Source: Ochromonas danica
Lineage: Eukaryota > Sar > Chrysophyceae > Chromulinales > Chromulinaceae
Assembly (NCBI GenBank): GCA_015146655.1
Contig: VKHL01000024.1
Span: 62,001-126,000 of the forward strand
Direction of reading: 5' to 3'
DNA length: 64,000 nt
Shown here in pieces: positions 54,667 through 64,000 of this stretch (position 1 is the first letter of the stretch; every line of letters begins with the position of its first letter). The position numbers were made by a program, and so were the translations under genes. The notes under the pieces are model-generated. The model did not search any database and was not told the DNA's origin. It saw only the letters and a program-made list of their open reading frames with translations.

Positions 54667-55951
54667 TTAGAGCTCGTCGTGTTCCTCTTCCTCGTCATTG
54701 TCAGCAGCGCTGTTCTGAGCCTCAGCGCTGGCTCTCTCAGCCTCCTCTTGCTCCTGCTTTTTCTTGGCCTCCTCGGCAGCCTCGAAGGCCTCCTTCTCAG
54801 GTCCCTTCTTCTTGTTGAAGGTCTTCTCAGCGTACTCGTTCGCCTCCTCCAAGGAGTCAGTCACGATGATATCATCGAAGATGGTACCAGCCTTGACTTG
54901 CCACAACTCGAAGCCAACGTGAGTGCAGTCCTTGCAGCGCACGTGGAGCTCCTTGTCCTCAACAAAGTCAGGGTTAGGAATGAGAGGATGGACCCACTCT
55001 CCCTTGTAGTCAGGGTTATCAATGAGGCGGGGTTGCCAAGGGCCCTTGTAGTCAGGGTTGTCAATCAGAGGAGGCTCCCATTCTCCATCTTCCTCATCAT
55101 CCCAATCCTCAGGCTTAACAGCCTCAGGATCAGGGATTTCCTTAGGAACATCATCGTAGCCTTCAGGCTTGACGTCGGTAGGATCAGGGATTCTCTTGGC
55201 ATCGACCCAATCAGCAGGCTTAGACACATTAGGATCCTTGATCTGCTTGGGCAGGAGGAAGTCCCAGTTCTCTTCGAGCTTTCCAGACTTCACAGACTGC
55301 TGGTCAATGAAGACCTCGAAAGTGTTATCGGGCTTCACATGAAGGGTGTAAAGGTGAGTCAAGCGATCGCTCTCGACACGAACCTCACTCTTGATCAACA
55401 AGTTGTCGTTCTTAGGAGGATAGTTGAAGATAACATGAGTCTTGCGGTTAGAAGGACCGCAAATATCAGGACCAAACATAATCTGATAAGGAGTATCACC
55501 GCCAAATTTGGTCTGCTCAATATCTCCCAAGAGCTTCAGATACGCTCCACCGCAATCCAACTCCTGCTCGTGGTGGACTGTGAACTGAACGACCAAATCC
55601 TTTCCCTTGTTGGTGAAAGGAGCATCCAACTTAGCAGAGATACCATAGAAGCGAGCGTCTTCACCAGTCTGGATACCCTTATCCTTGGCGTCAGGGTTGA
55701 ACTCGCCGGCAGTCCACTTCCATTCACCTAACTCATGCTAAGGAGAGGAATTTTACAAAAAATACTCGAGTGAGGATTTCTGTAATACTTAAGAGATGAC
55801 TGAAACGAAAGTAATCACTCACCTTAGGCTTCCAATCTGAGGAAACGGTCCATCTGCTCTTCCAAGCAGCATCATTGAAATCTTCCTTGAAATAGATCTT
55901 TGCTGACACAGCAGCAATGAAGACATAGAGGACAACTAAGCTATAGATCAT
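54667..55951 (-). CDS. CALR: Calreticulin
   Basis: There are two exons: 55951-55823 and 55737-54667, with an 85-nt intron; 399 residues. This is an ER lumenal lectin chaperone and calcium buffer that helps glycoproteins fold. The signal peptide (I-Y-S-L-V-V-L-Y-V-F-I-A-A-V-S-A) is followed by the N-domain (F-K-E-D-F, W-K-W-T-A-G, H-E-Q-E-L-D-C-G-G-A-Y). The P-domain carries three I-P-D-P-type and three G-x-W-x-P-x-x-I-D-N-P-type repeats. An acidic C-domain ends in the retrieval signal H-D-E-L. Lack of a C-terminal membrane helix separates it from calnexin. An earlier in-frame ATG would precede the signal peptide by 19 residues; I prefer 55951. CTTCTAGAAG, a heat-shock-element-like inverted repeat, lies at 56051-56060, about 100 nt upstream. 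The long open frame on the opposite strand is a codon-bias shadow. Confidence 0.97.
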
Positions 55952-56758
55952 CTTTATTAAATGAGAAGAAGACACAGTGATAGAAGAAGAAAGGAAATAC
56001 TTCTGCAAATCTGTTATTGTTCTTCTCAGAGGATCTGATCTTTCCCACGACTTCTAGAAGCAGTCAGAGCGCCACAAGCCACGCGGCACAGAGCAGAGGC
56101 AGCAGTCACCTGTTAAGTTAACGTTGACCTTGTTGTTAACAAAAAACTGTTTTACCAGTTGATGTGAAATGAAAGAAATTTCAGATTCCTTTGTTTTCCC
56201 TCTCTGTCATAATGCGAGAAAGGGGAAAGAAACCCTGAAAATAATAAGATAATATCAGACCAAGTCAACGATAATGCCTCTCTTGGAGTATTATTTTATC
56301 AAAAAAACGGTGATTTCTGGATTTCTGTATTTCTGGAGTTTTGGATTTCTGGACGTTCGAAAATCAAAACGAGATAGCATAAAGCGAAAACCGAAAACCG
56401 AAAAGCTCTCTGTGTGTTGGTGGTGTTGTTGAGCACTGAGAGGCAGACAGACTGAGAGCACTCTGAGCAGAGACGGAGACCGATAGTGAGAGTGTTGTCG
56501 CTGTTGTCTCATCGGGGCAGGCCTTCTCCCACCTTTGTGGTCTATTAATCCTCTATTTTCAACTAAGATCTAGTGTGAATATACCTACTTATCCCTGTTC
56601 ATTCACAACGACCACCGTCATTCTTGATAGAGTCATAGACGAAGAAGACCCAGCAGTCATCAACTCTCTGGTCAACGCTCTGTGAAGCAGATCTTGCTTT
56701 CCAAGATCTGTCATCATCTTTCCTACTTTGTTTAGTCTTCGATCATCAGGTAAAGGAT
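55952..56758. other. Divergent spacer between calreticulin and Myb gene
   Basis: 807 nt without a supported gene. Contains CTTCTAGAAG at 56051-56060 and a TTTCTGGATTTCTG repeat patch at 56312-56352. The last 200 nt before the Myb-gene ATG look like a transcript leader (C/T-rich, few ATGs). Confidence 0.5.
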
Positions 56759-58374
56759 ATGATTAGTGAAGATCTTCTCTCTGTCCACATCTCTTGCAAT
56801 AACATCGCTTGTGATTCCAATAATAGGAGTGGGTTCATCATGTTGCCCATGTATGACTCCACCTCCAGTGGTGATGAAGATGATCACTTCACTCTGCACT
56901 TACCCAACCATCAGTTACTGCACGGATCCTTTCTTAGTGATAATGTCGACAATCAGCAGCTACTCTTAGCAGAAGAAAAGCCAAAAGCGAAGAAAGCGCG
57001 TGTTGATGGCTTTCGATGGAGTCCACAGATGGTAAGCACACATCTTCACCTTGTCTTATCCTCGTGTTCATTCATGTTGACTAACAAGCACTGCCAATGT
57101 GTTGTACAGGATAAAACTTTGAGTGACTGTGTCGATGAATTTGGTCAAGAATGGGAGAAAGTTTGTGATCTCATTCGTACGAAAGTCTTAGCGACAAGCA
57201 ATGGACTTCATCTGTCTTATGCCCCTCCATCACTGCCATCAGTTGATGATTGTCGTAAGCGATGGAAAATCATTCATCCTGAAGCGAAAACCTTCCCAAC
57301 TTGGACAGAGCAGGAGAAAACAACATTGGCACGAATGGTTGAAGAAGCGCAATACGGTGATAATGACTACTTTTCTAAATGTATCACTATAGGCAAATCA
57401 GGTGAACGTGTTCGTACAATCTCTTGGGTGGGTATTGCACAACAATTGAAGCGAACAGCAGATGATGTCAGTCATATGTGGTCACAAATAAGAGCTGCAA
57501 GATTTAAACGAGGTGCATTTACTGAAGGTTAGCATACTGACTAGCTAATATTTGTGAGTGAAGGACTTATCGTTTTGCTTCTTAATGTGTAGCGGAGGAC
57601 CAGAAGATCATTCAACGAGCTCAAGAGTGGTATGCCATGCCAGCTGATCTTCGACAACGGCCAGGTCTTTGGGTAACGTTGGAGAGAGAGCTTGGTCGTG
57701 AAGACAAGCGAATCTCGGAACGTTATCGTAATATCTTGTCCAAACGCCTACCTCAGACCCTGCAACAACTCGCCCTACCCGCGAGTCAACAGCCCAATTC
57801 TGCTCAACCAACAGCACACCCGAAGCAACTGCAAGGAAGGCAACAAAAGGCAGCACAGCCAAGTTTGTCCGCACCATCGTCTCCTCTGACGGATGTAGAC
57901 CACTTGTTGCTGAATGGGCTCACTTCCTCTTCTGCTGAAATAATGAGTCTTCCAATAGCCCTCACCTCTGCCTCTGCTGATAGCGTTCTCTCCTCTGATA
58001 CACATCTTTCTTTTCCTACTCATACACTCTTCGAGGATGGGCTCTATACTACAATGCCTATTGAATCATCTTCCTCGTCATCGCTTAATGGCAGGAATGA
58101 CCGACTTCACAGCCGTCCGAACATTTCCTCTGAATTGGTTCGTTGGAATGACGCTATGGATGAGAAGTTAGCAGAGGCTATGAATATTTATGGTCATGAA
58201 TGGGGTAAAATAGCCAACCATCTCAATGAAGCCTTCCGTGGACAAGGCAAGCCATTGCTAGATAACAACAAATGTCGAGGAAGATGGTATCGAGCATTGC
58301 GCAAGAAAGAAGCCAATAATAATGGTAACACGCTTTTCGAGGAAGACGTGGTGACTGCGTACGCAGAGAAATGA
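56759..58374 (+). CDS. Multi-repeat Myb/SANT protein
   Basis: There are three exons: 56759-57031, 57110-57527 and 57593-58374; 490 residues. The first intron (78 nt) is a multiple of three without a stop, so an unspliced form would insert 26 residues at the first Myb unit. Four Myb-like units are visible: F-R-W-S-P-Q-M-D-K-T-L with F-G-Q-E-W-E-K-V; T-W-T-E-Q-E-K-T-T-L with I-S-W-V-G-I-A-Q-Q-L; F-T-E-A-E-D-Q-K-I with G-L-W-V-T-L-E-R; and V-R-W-N-D-A-M-D-E-K-L with H-E-W-G-K-I-A-N-H-L. Spacing between Trp residues is irregular, unlike plant R2R3 factors. A Ser/Gln-rich linker separates the third and fourth units. It is probably a nuclear DNA-binding or chromatin factor; telomere, snRNA-activating (SNAPc-like) or general transcription roles are all possible. 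Confidence 0.8.
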
Positions 58375-58963
58375 CGGAGATGAGAGTTCGTTTTTAGCTT
58401 TTTAAGGCAAATGTTATTGCTGTCTCTCTTGTAGACCACTGCTGATTGAGGCAAGGGATAGATTTAACCGATCTATCTCATTTGTGTGTTATTTTTGCCG
58501 TTCTGTTTTTGTGGATACTAATCAAATCAAAGAGCTGTGCTGCTCGTGGTGTTCTCTTGCTGCACTTTGTTCTAGACTTCTTCCTTATGTGTAGCTTCTT
58601 CCTTATGTGTGACTTCATCCTTATGTGTAGCTTCTTCCTTATGTGTATCTTCTTCCTTATGTGTAACTTCTTCCTTATGTGTAACTTCTTCCTTAGCTAG
58701 ATCTACTGTTGTTGCTATCATTATTGTGTTAATATGATGGAGTTTAGGAACTCGAACCACGACCAGACCGGTTAAATTGAAAACTTGAAACAGGACCCAA
58801 AAGTGCTCAGGTCCCTAATGGAGTTGTAAAGGTGTGGATGCGAATCACTCACTGTATTAACTTATTCCTTGTTCAACTTCTTCCGCAGCTAGCTACTATT
58901 TAAAGGCTATTCTCATTATCATCTCTCATTGTAGGCTATCATCCTGTTGCTTAGACAACTTGC
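58375..58963. other. 3' spacer between Myb and bromodomain genes
   Basis: 589 nt between converging genes. It holds an 18-nt tandem repeat (listed separately) and otherwise unremarkable sequence. A tRNA-like B-box near 58755 was examined and rejected. Confidence 0.5.
58576..58694. repeat. 18-nt tandem repeat, about 6.5 copies
   Basis: The unit is close to CTTCTTCCTTATGTGTAG with changes at the last two bases and one ATC variant. It is head-to-tail with no spacers. Because 18 is a multiple of three, both strands stay open and give repetitive peptides with no other support. Confidence 0.95.
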
Positions 58964-61900
58964 TTAAAGGTGAAGGAGGCTAAGATCCGCAGGACGATTA
59001 GGACCGACGACCCACTTCTTCCAGAGGTCTTCAAAAACAGCACTCAATCTACATCCACACAAAAGGTAGTACAACAGTCTTAAGACACAAACAAGAGAGA
59101 TTAGCATATGGAGAATAACAGCTTACTGTTGGGCATATCCATAGAGGACAGATTGATCATCGTTAAAGCTGATGCAGTTAGACCAAACCAGGCGAATATC
59201 CTGTGCCACCTTCTCCACGTCTCCCGTGTAGTAACCAGCATAGATGCGATCGGTCACGGTGCCCAAGTCCATAGGCTCGTCAACATAAATGCTGTAATTA
59301 GGGAAGGCATCGAGATCCACAGGCTTCCAGAAAGATTCAGAGCGAGCATCTTGCAAGAGTTGGCGCAGTACTGCGAGTGAACGTAGATTGTCTTCCCCAA
59401 GTCCAGCCTGTGAGGCCTTCAGACGATCGTTGAAAGCAGCAACGAGACGAGGTATGGACCGCGTATAGTCAGCATCGTCCTCGCTATCGTTGCTTCCAGC
59501 TTCCTTCTCATCCTCTTCATCAACACCATCTGCTTCTTCTTCCTCTGCTTCCTCTTCTTCGTCATCTTCATCCTCCTTCTTTCTCTTCACATTGCCATCA
59601 ACATCGTCAAATTCTTCTTCCTCACTTGACAATTCAGCATAAGAAGGACCACGAGGTTTGATACGCAGAGAAAGCTTTCGTCCCTTTTCCTCTTCGTCAT
59701 CATCATCTTGCTCCTCCTCTTCTTCCTCCTCGACATCTTGCTCTTGTTCATCTTCTTCGTCACTATCGTCTACACCACGTCCTCGGCGAGGCTTCGAGAA
59801 ATCAACATTATCATCAAACTCGGCTTCTTCGCTGTCATCATCATCGTCGTCATCATCTCGGGAAATTCTCCTTCGTTTTCTTTGAACAGGGGCGGGTCTG
59901 TGGGATGCACTGGCTGACTGCCTCGTTCTCTTTCCCACAGCACCACGTGAAGATTGTCTACCGCCTCTTGATGGGACTTCAACACTTCGCTTTGCAGCCG
60001 CGGGAGGTTTGCGTTCACCACAAGCAGAGCAGGAGCGAGCACGAGGTTCATTGCGTGCCGAGCAGGAGGGACAGTACCAGTCCGATGGTCCACTATTTGC
60101 AGTTTTCACGCCAGCTTCGTCGTCGTCATCGTTCTCTTGATCACTGCCATCATTGTCTTCATCATCGTCGTCATCATCCCCTTCGCCTGAGCTCTCCTCG
60201 TCGTCTTCCTCTTCGTCTTCTTCCTGCTCTTCTTCTTCATCTTCCTCACCATCATCTCTATTTTTAGCAGATTGAGTATGAATACGAGCACTTGCAGCTG
60301 CTGCTGCAGTCCGCCTGCTCGTTCGTGCTGAGGAAACAGTAGCAACAGGAGCAGGTGCGCGACCTCTAGCACCTCGTTTTCCACTATTAGCTGCTACTTC
60401 CTCTCCAGAAGAACCGCGGCTAGCATACCGTTCTGATCGACTACGGGAAGTTGCAGGATAGTCTGCAATGTCTTCTTCATTGTAGGATACACTACCTCCT
60501 GTCGCACCGCGTCGTTCCCGCGGTGGCAAGGTAACCTTCTCATAGAGAATCGCCTTATCCAGACAGAAGATGCGCAAGGCAATGGAAGAATATGTTGCGC
60601 ATCGTACCGCAAAGTGTGCATTGGGTAACGACTGAAGCAATCGTACTGCAGGTGCACCTAGCCATGCACGTTGAAGGTAGAACTCCAAAACCAACACGCA
60701 CTCCATTAAAGACAAAGGAGTGTCACTCTGCAAGACTGCTCCACGCCAAGCTTGCTCGAGCAAAGGATTCCATCCACTTGGTTCCAGCATCTGATCTAGC
60801 AATTCGGAGGAAGAAGAAGAAGCTGGAGCAGCATTGTCCATTACGAGACATCCCAGAGGAAGTGCAAGGAAGACTGTAAGAAGAAGTCCTTTAACAGCCG
60901 CGGCTTCTTGTCCACCATCTCCCCCAGACACCATAGAGTGAGGGTGAGTATAAGGTAGTAACTCACGACGATTTGACGTAATCTGTCGATTGTTATCCGT
61001 TAGATGCTGGCGTGCAATCAAACGTTCAACGGCATCAGAGATACCACAACGAATACGATTCGCCGTGACGGTAACAGGATAGATGAGTGGTGGAATCTGC
61101 CCTGCTAAAGGTGAGCCTTCTACAAGAAAGGAGAGATAGTATCTACCAGACTTCTTGAACTGAATTGACGAGAAGTAATAGAGATGGTCAGTCCATGGTT
61201 CCGTCAACTCTGCATAGGAGAGAGGAGTTGGAAGTCCTTCACGATGAATCTGAGAGACAACCTTTAAAGGAACCTTGCGATAGAGATTACCCATCTTGAC
61301 AAGTTGCATCTGATGGTTCATTAATCCGATCGCATAATAGCGATTACGCTTGGAAAAGGTGAAATATTGAGATGCTTCATTGCCTTCTTCTTCCTCTTCC
61401 TGTGCATCATCATGATTAGTATCATCCTCTTCGAAGACTTGTTCTTCTTGAATATGATAGGAAGAGGAGATATCTTGACCCTTGTTGACTAAAAGTTGCA
61501 GAGCGACAGGAGTAGTAGCAGGGGTAAGAAGCGAGGAGGATGAGGATGAGGCAGCAAGGGCATCCTTCTTGGCAGCAGCAGAACGATGGTCTTCATCGTC
61601 ATCTTCATCATCTTCATCATCCTCCTGTCTACGATCATCCTCTCCTTCTTCCTGGTCTTCTACTTCCATTTTCTCGTCTTCCTTCTTTTCTTTGGCTTCT
61701 TCTTCTTTATCATTCGAGGAGGAAGTATCATCACTATGGGCGTGTTTCGAAGAAGTACCAAGCAGACGATCAGCTAAAAGGTTATTAATAAGATTCTTGC
61801 GTAACAATGAACAGGAAGAGGAGGTGCGAGCACCAGGTTCAAGGCAGGCAACAATTCGTTTGATCACTTCGAGATCTGACACACGGACCCACACTTTGCC

Positions 61901-64000
61901 TTTACTAACACCGCCAGTAGTAGTAGCTGATGATGTGATGGTCGAGGTGGTGGTGGAACTGCTACCTTCTGTCAAGTCAGGTTTACGAATCAACTTCTCG
62001 AAATCTACTCGATCTTGATCTCTCTCTTTCTTCCCTCCACTCACTGCTCCATTTCCAGACCCTTCCTGTTCATCATAGGCAATAAATAAGTCGGGCGAGA
62101 AGGGGAACTTCCAATATTCAAAGCCATTGTCATCATAGCCCAATGGCTGGACAGAAATACCACAAATGGTAATTGCTTTCTCTCCCACAGCTTTCCTTCT
62201 CCTACGCAGAGTATGACGAATACGATTGACACGAGCATGGAACATGTTTACAGCACAAAGATCGTGTACAATGACTGGTGCTTGGCTACTCTTCTCATAT
62301 TCACGTGCTAATACCTTGCCTGATCGTCCAGTGATCTTAGCAAAGAAAGGATAAGAGAGGGTAGGATGAGGGATAAGATCTCCTTCATGATAGAAAGAGA
62401 CAATCGTGTTTGTCTTCTGTTTGTTACCCAAGACGTTGTGCACACGAGCAGGTTGACAACAAGAGACAAAGGCATCATGTTCAGCACGTGATTGACCAAG
62501 CACTAAAATAGAGCACAACTCTTTCTCATTAAAACCACAATATTGGCACTTCAAATCATCTCCTTCTCCACTGTCCTCAGAAGGAAGAAATGGATTTAAC
62601 CCTTCTGCCTTAGCCTCAGCACATTGATTTAAGAGTGCTTCCTCAGCTGCCTTCTGTCTCACAGCATCAGGAGGATCGAGTAGAGGGTCGCGTAATTCTT
62701 CTCGTTTAGCATTGCGTTCGCTGCATGTCTGGCAATACCATTCTTCTGCAGGCACTTCCGTCAAATGAAGGCAACGAAGATGAACTTCGGCATTGCAGCC
62801 ATCACATAAGATGACAGCATTCTTTGTAGTACTGTTGTTATGGTTTGAAGAAGGATCATTATTCTCCCCACTTGCTCCACCAGCTGCATTATCATCATTT
62901 CCATTGTTATTATTATCATCCTCAAAAGTGAAGGCATTGCATATAATGCATCGACCCTCACGTATCAAAGCCTGTAAGAATCCTTCCTCTTCTCGCTCCT
63001 GTTGTTGCAAGGTTGAGGAAGTCGTTGCAGCTCGTCGACTGATTCCATCGAGCATATTACGACATTGAATAACACCTTCATCACCTGCAATCTTGCGTAC
63101 AATAGAAATAAAGTCCGCTTCACGGAACTGTGTCTTATTGCAATGCTCCAATAGCTTCTCACAGTGATGATAGAGTTTATTCAAAGTGGCGATACAGGAA
63201 GAGGATGTTTCTCGGCAAATGATTGCCAAGGCCATCAATACACGAACACGCTCACCAATTGTCCAACTTCTCACTTCAATACCATTCTCACTACCAGGTG
63301 AAGAAGATGGGAAAGAAGAGAGAGTTGGATTAGCGAGGATCTGCAAGGCATCAACAATGGTGAGGAGGAAAGGTTGTTCTTTGATCAATGTTGTGATAGT
63401 CTGACAATGATTAGGATTGAATAACCAGGGAACAGTTGCAGAAGGACCCCATTCATTGATGAAAAATGGTGTACTAAATAATTCATTAGTCAAGGAGGTG
63501 GAAGCAGCTTGTGGATACAAGAGGACAGAATCCTCTTGTAGACAGAAAGGGCAATGCCACTCTTCGTTCACTTGAGTAGTAATCTCATGGGTAGGATGGA
63601 CATAGTATTGACGATAGTAATCCAACTCCAAATGGTTATTGACCTCTGCACTCTGCCCATCCAGGTGTGTCGATGATGAAGCAGAAGAAGCGTTCTGGTA
63701 AATCTGCTCCAGTGCAGTGAGGTTGAAGCATCCATAACATTTACCACATTTAATACAGTCATTGAGGTTGTAATTGATCACTGTGTGAGTCAACAAGCAG
63801 TACTTATCACTACAATACTCCACAGGAGGAAGGTAGTTATTCACTCCCAATTGTCTTCCCATCATTCCTTTACCTGCTCCTGTATTGATGTTGATAAGCC
63901 AGCGATGAGTATGACGATGGATGATCTGCAGCAGTTTTTGTGCTTGGGAAATGATTGGAGAAATCTCTGAGTTGTAAGCGAAGCAGTTGATTGCGACTTG
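58964..64000 (-). CDS. PHD / RanBP2 zinc-finger / bromodomain chromatin protein, 5'-truncated
   Basis: Last exon 59048-58964; main exon from the window edge to 59127; 78-nt intron. The frame stays open past the Met at 63865 to position 64000, so the gene continues outside. At least 1,650 residues are visible. Order: Cys-rich cluster (C-I-K-C-G-K-C-Y-G-C); PHD finger (C-I-I-C ... C-D-G-C ... H-L-R-C ... W-Y-C-Q-T-C, about 62940-62730); second Cys cluster (C-Q-Y-C-G-F); long acidic and Ser-rich regions; RanBP2-type finger (W-Y-C-P-S-C-S-A-R-N ... C-S-A-C, about 60095-60010); Asp/Glu-rich stretch; bromodomain. The bromodomain keeps the acetyl-lysine Asn (S-F-N) and is completed by the last exon (L-S-A-V-F-E-D-L-W-K-K-W-V). 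A nuclear chromatin reader or co-regulator is inferred. The combination does not match a family I can name. Confidence 0.88.

Noticed and set aside
54613-55731. 372-residue open frame opposite calreticulin
   Set aside because: It mirrors the strongly biased codons of calreticulin and gives a Leu/Arg/Val-rich sequence with no family; the opposite strand is certain.
58576-58694. 18-nt repeat as a CRISPR-like array
   Set aside because: The units are directly joined with no unique spacers, and the genome is eukaryotic.
58745-58775. GGTTCGAGTTCC on the minus strand, like a tRNA B-box
   Set aside because: There is no A-box, acceptor stem or cloverleaf at the right distance.

Overview
The window is nuclear DNA of a compact, intron-bearing eukaryote, most likely a stramenopile (ochrophyte-like) protist. 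The evidence is: about 22 genes in 64 kb on both strands; GT-AG introns, mostly 59-130 nt; a 2,830-residue C2/multi-membrane/calpain protein of the type known from plants, alveolates and stramenopiles; a calreticulin ending in HDEL; and a dihydroxy-acid dehydratase whose N-terminus reads as a signal peptide followed by an S-S-A-F junction, as in preproteins of secondary red plastids. The taxon is inferred, not proven.

Layout. 1-7.4 kb: a large low-complexity coiled-coil gene that probably enters from the left, a small unknown gene, and repeat-rich spacers. 7.4-12.4 kb: an anoctamin (-) divergent from an ArfGAP-like gene (+). 12.9-18.8 kb: two secreted carbohydrate/ester hydrolases (-), a Notum/pectin-acetylesterase and a GH36-like protein. 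18.8-20.9 kb: a gene-poor stretch with a perfect 74-bp-arm palindrome. 20.9-24 kb: a small membrane protein (-), an RP2/TBCC protein (+) and a PLOD-like glycosyltransferase (-), the last two converging with coding overlap. 24.5-33 kb: the giant calpain-like gene. 33.5-38.2 kb: a DDX11/CHL1-type helicase (+) and a serine carboxypeptidase (-). 38.2-40.1 kb: a gene-poor stretch with a second long palindrome. 40.1-48.1 kb: a MAPK-like kinase (-), a secreted kelch/P-domain protein (-), a small membrane protein (+) and a carotenoid oxygenase (-). 48.8-56 kb: dihydroxy-acid dehydratase (+), a YqeH/NOA1-type permuted GTPase (-), an unknown two-exon gene (+) and calreticulin (-). 56.7-64 kb: a multi-Myb protein (+) and a PHD/RanBP2/bromodomain protein (-) that runs off the right edge.

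Gene relations. The genes do not form one pathway. Two themes recur: secretory-pathway products (two secreted hydrolases, carboxypeptidase, glycosyltransferase, kelch protein, calreticulin) and signalling proteins that keep a fold but lack expected catalytic residues (calpain without Cys/His, ArfGAP without its arginine finger, MAPK-like kinase with T-x-H for T-x-Y). Exon structures were derived by reading splice sites; in every multi-exon gene the joined exons keep an open frame and, where the family is recognised, restore family sequence across the junction.

Most unusual non-genic content: several inverted duplications in different states of decay (5.3, 15.2, 20.0 and 38.5 kb), a MITE-like insertion in an anoctamin intron, and a recurring GACTAGACTAG-type motif in non-coding DNA.
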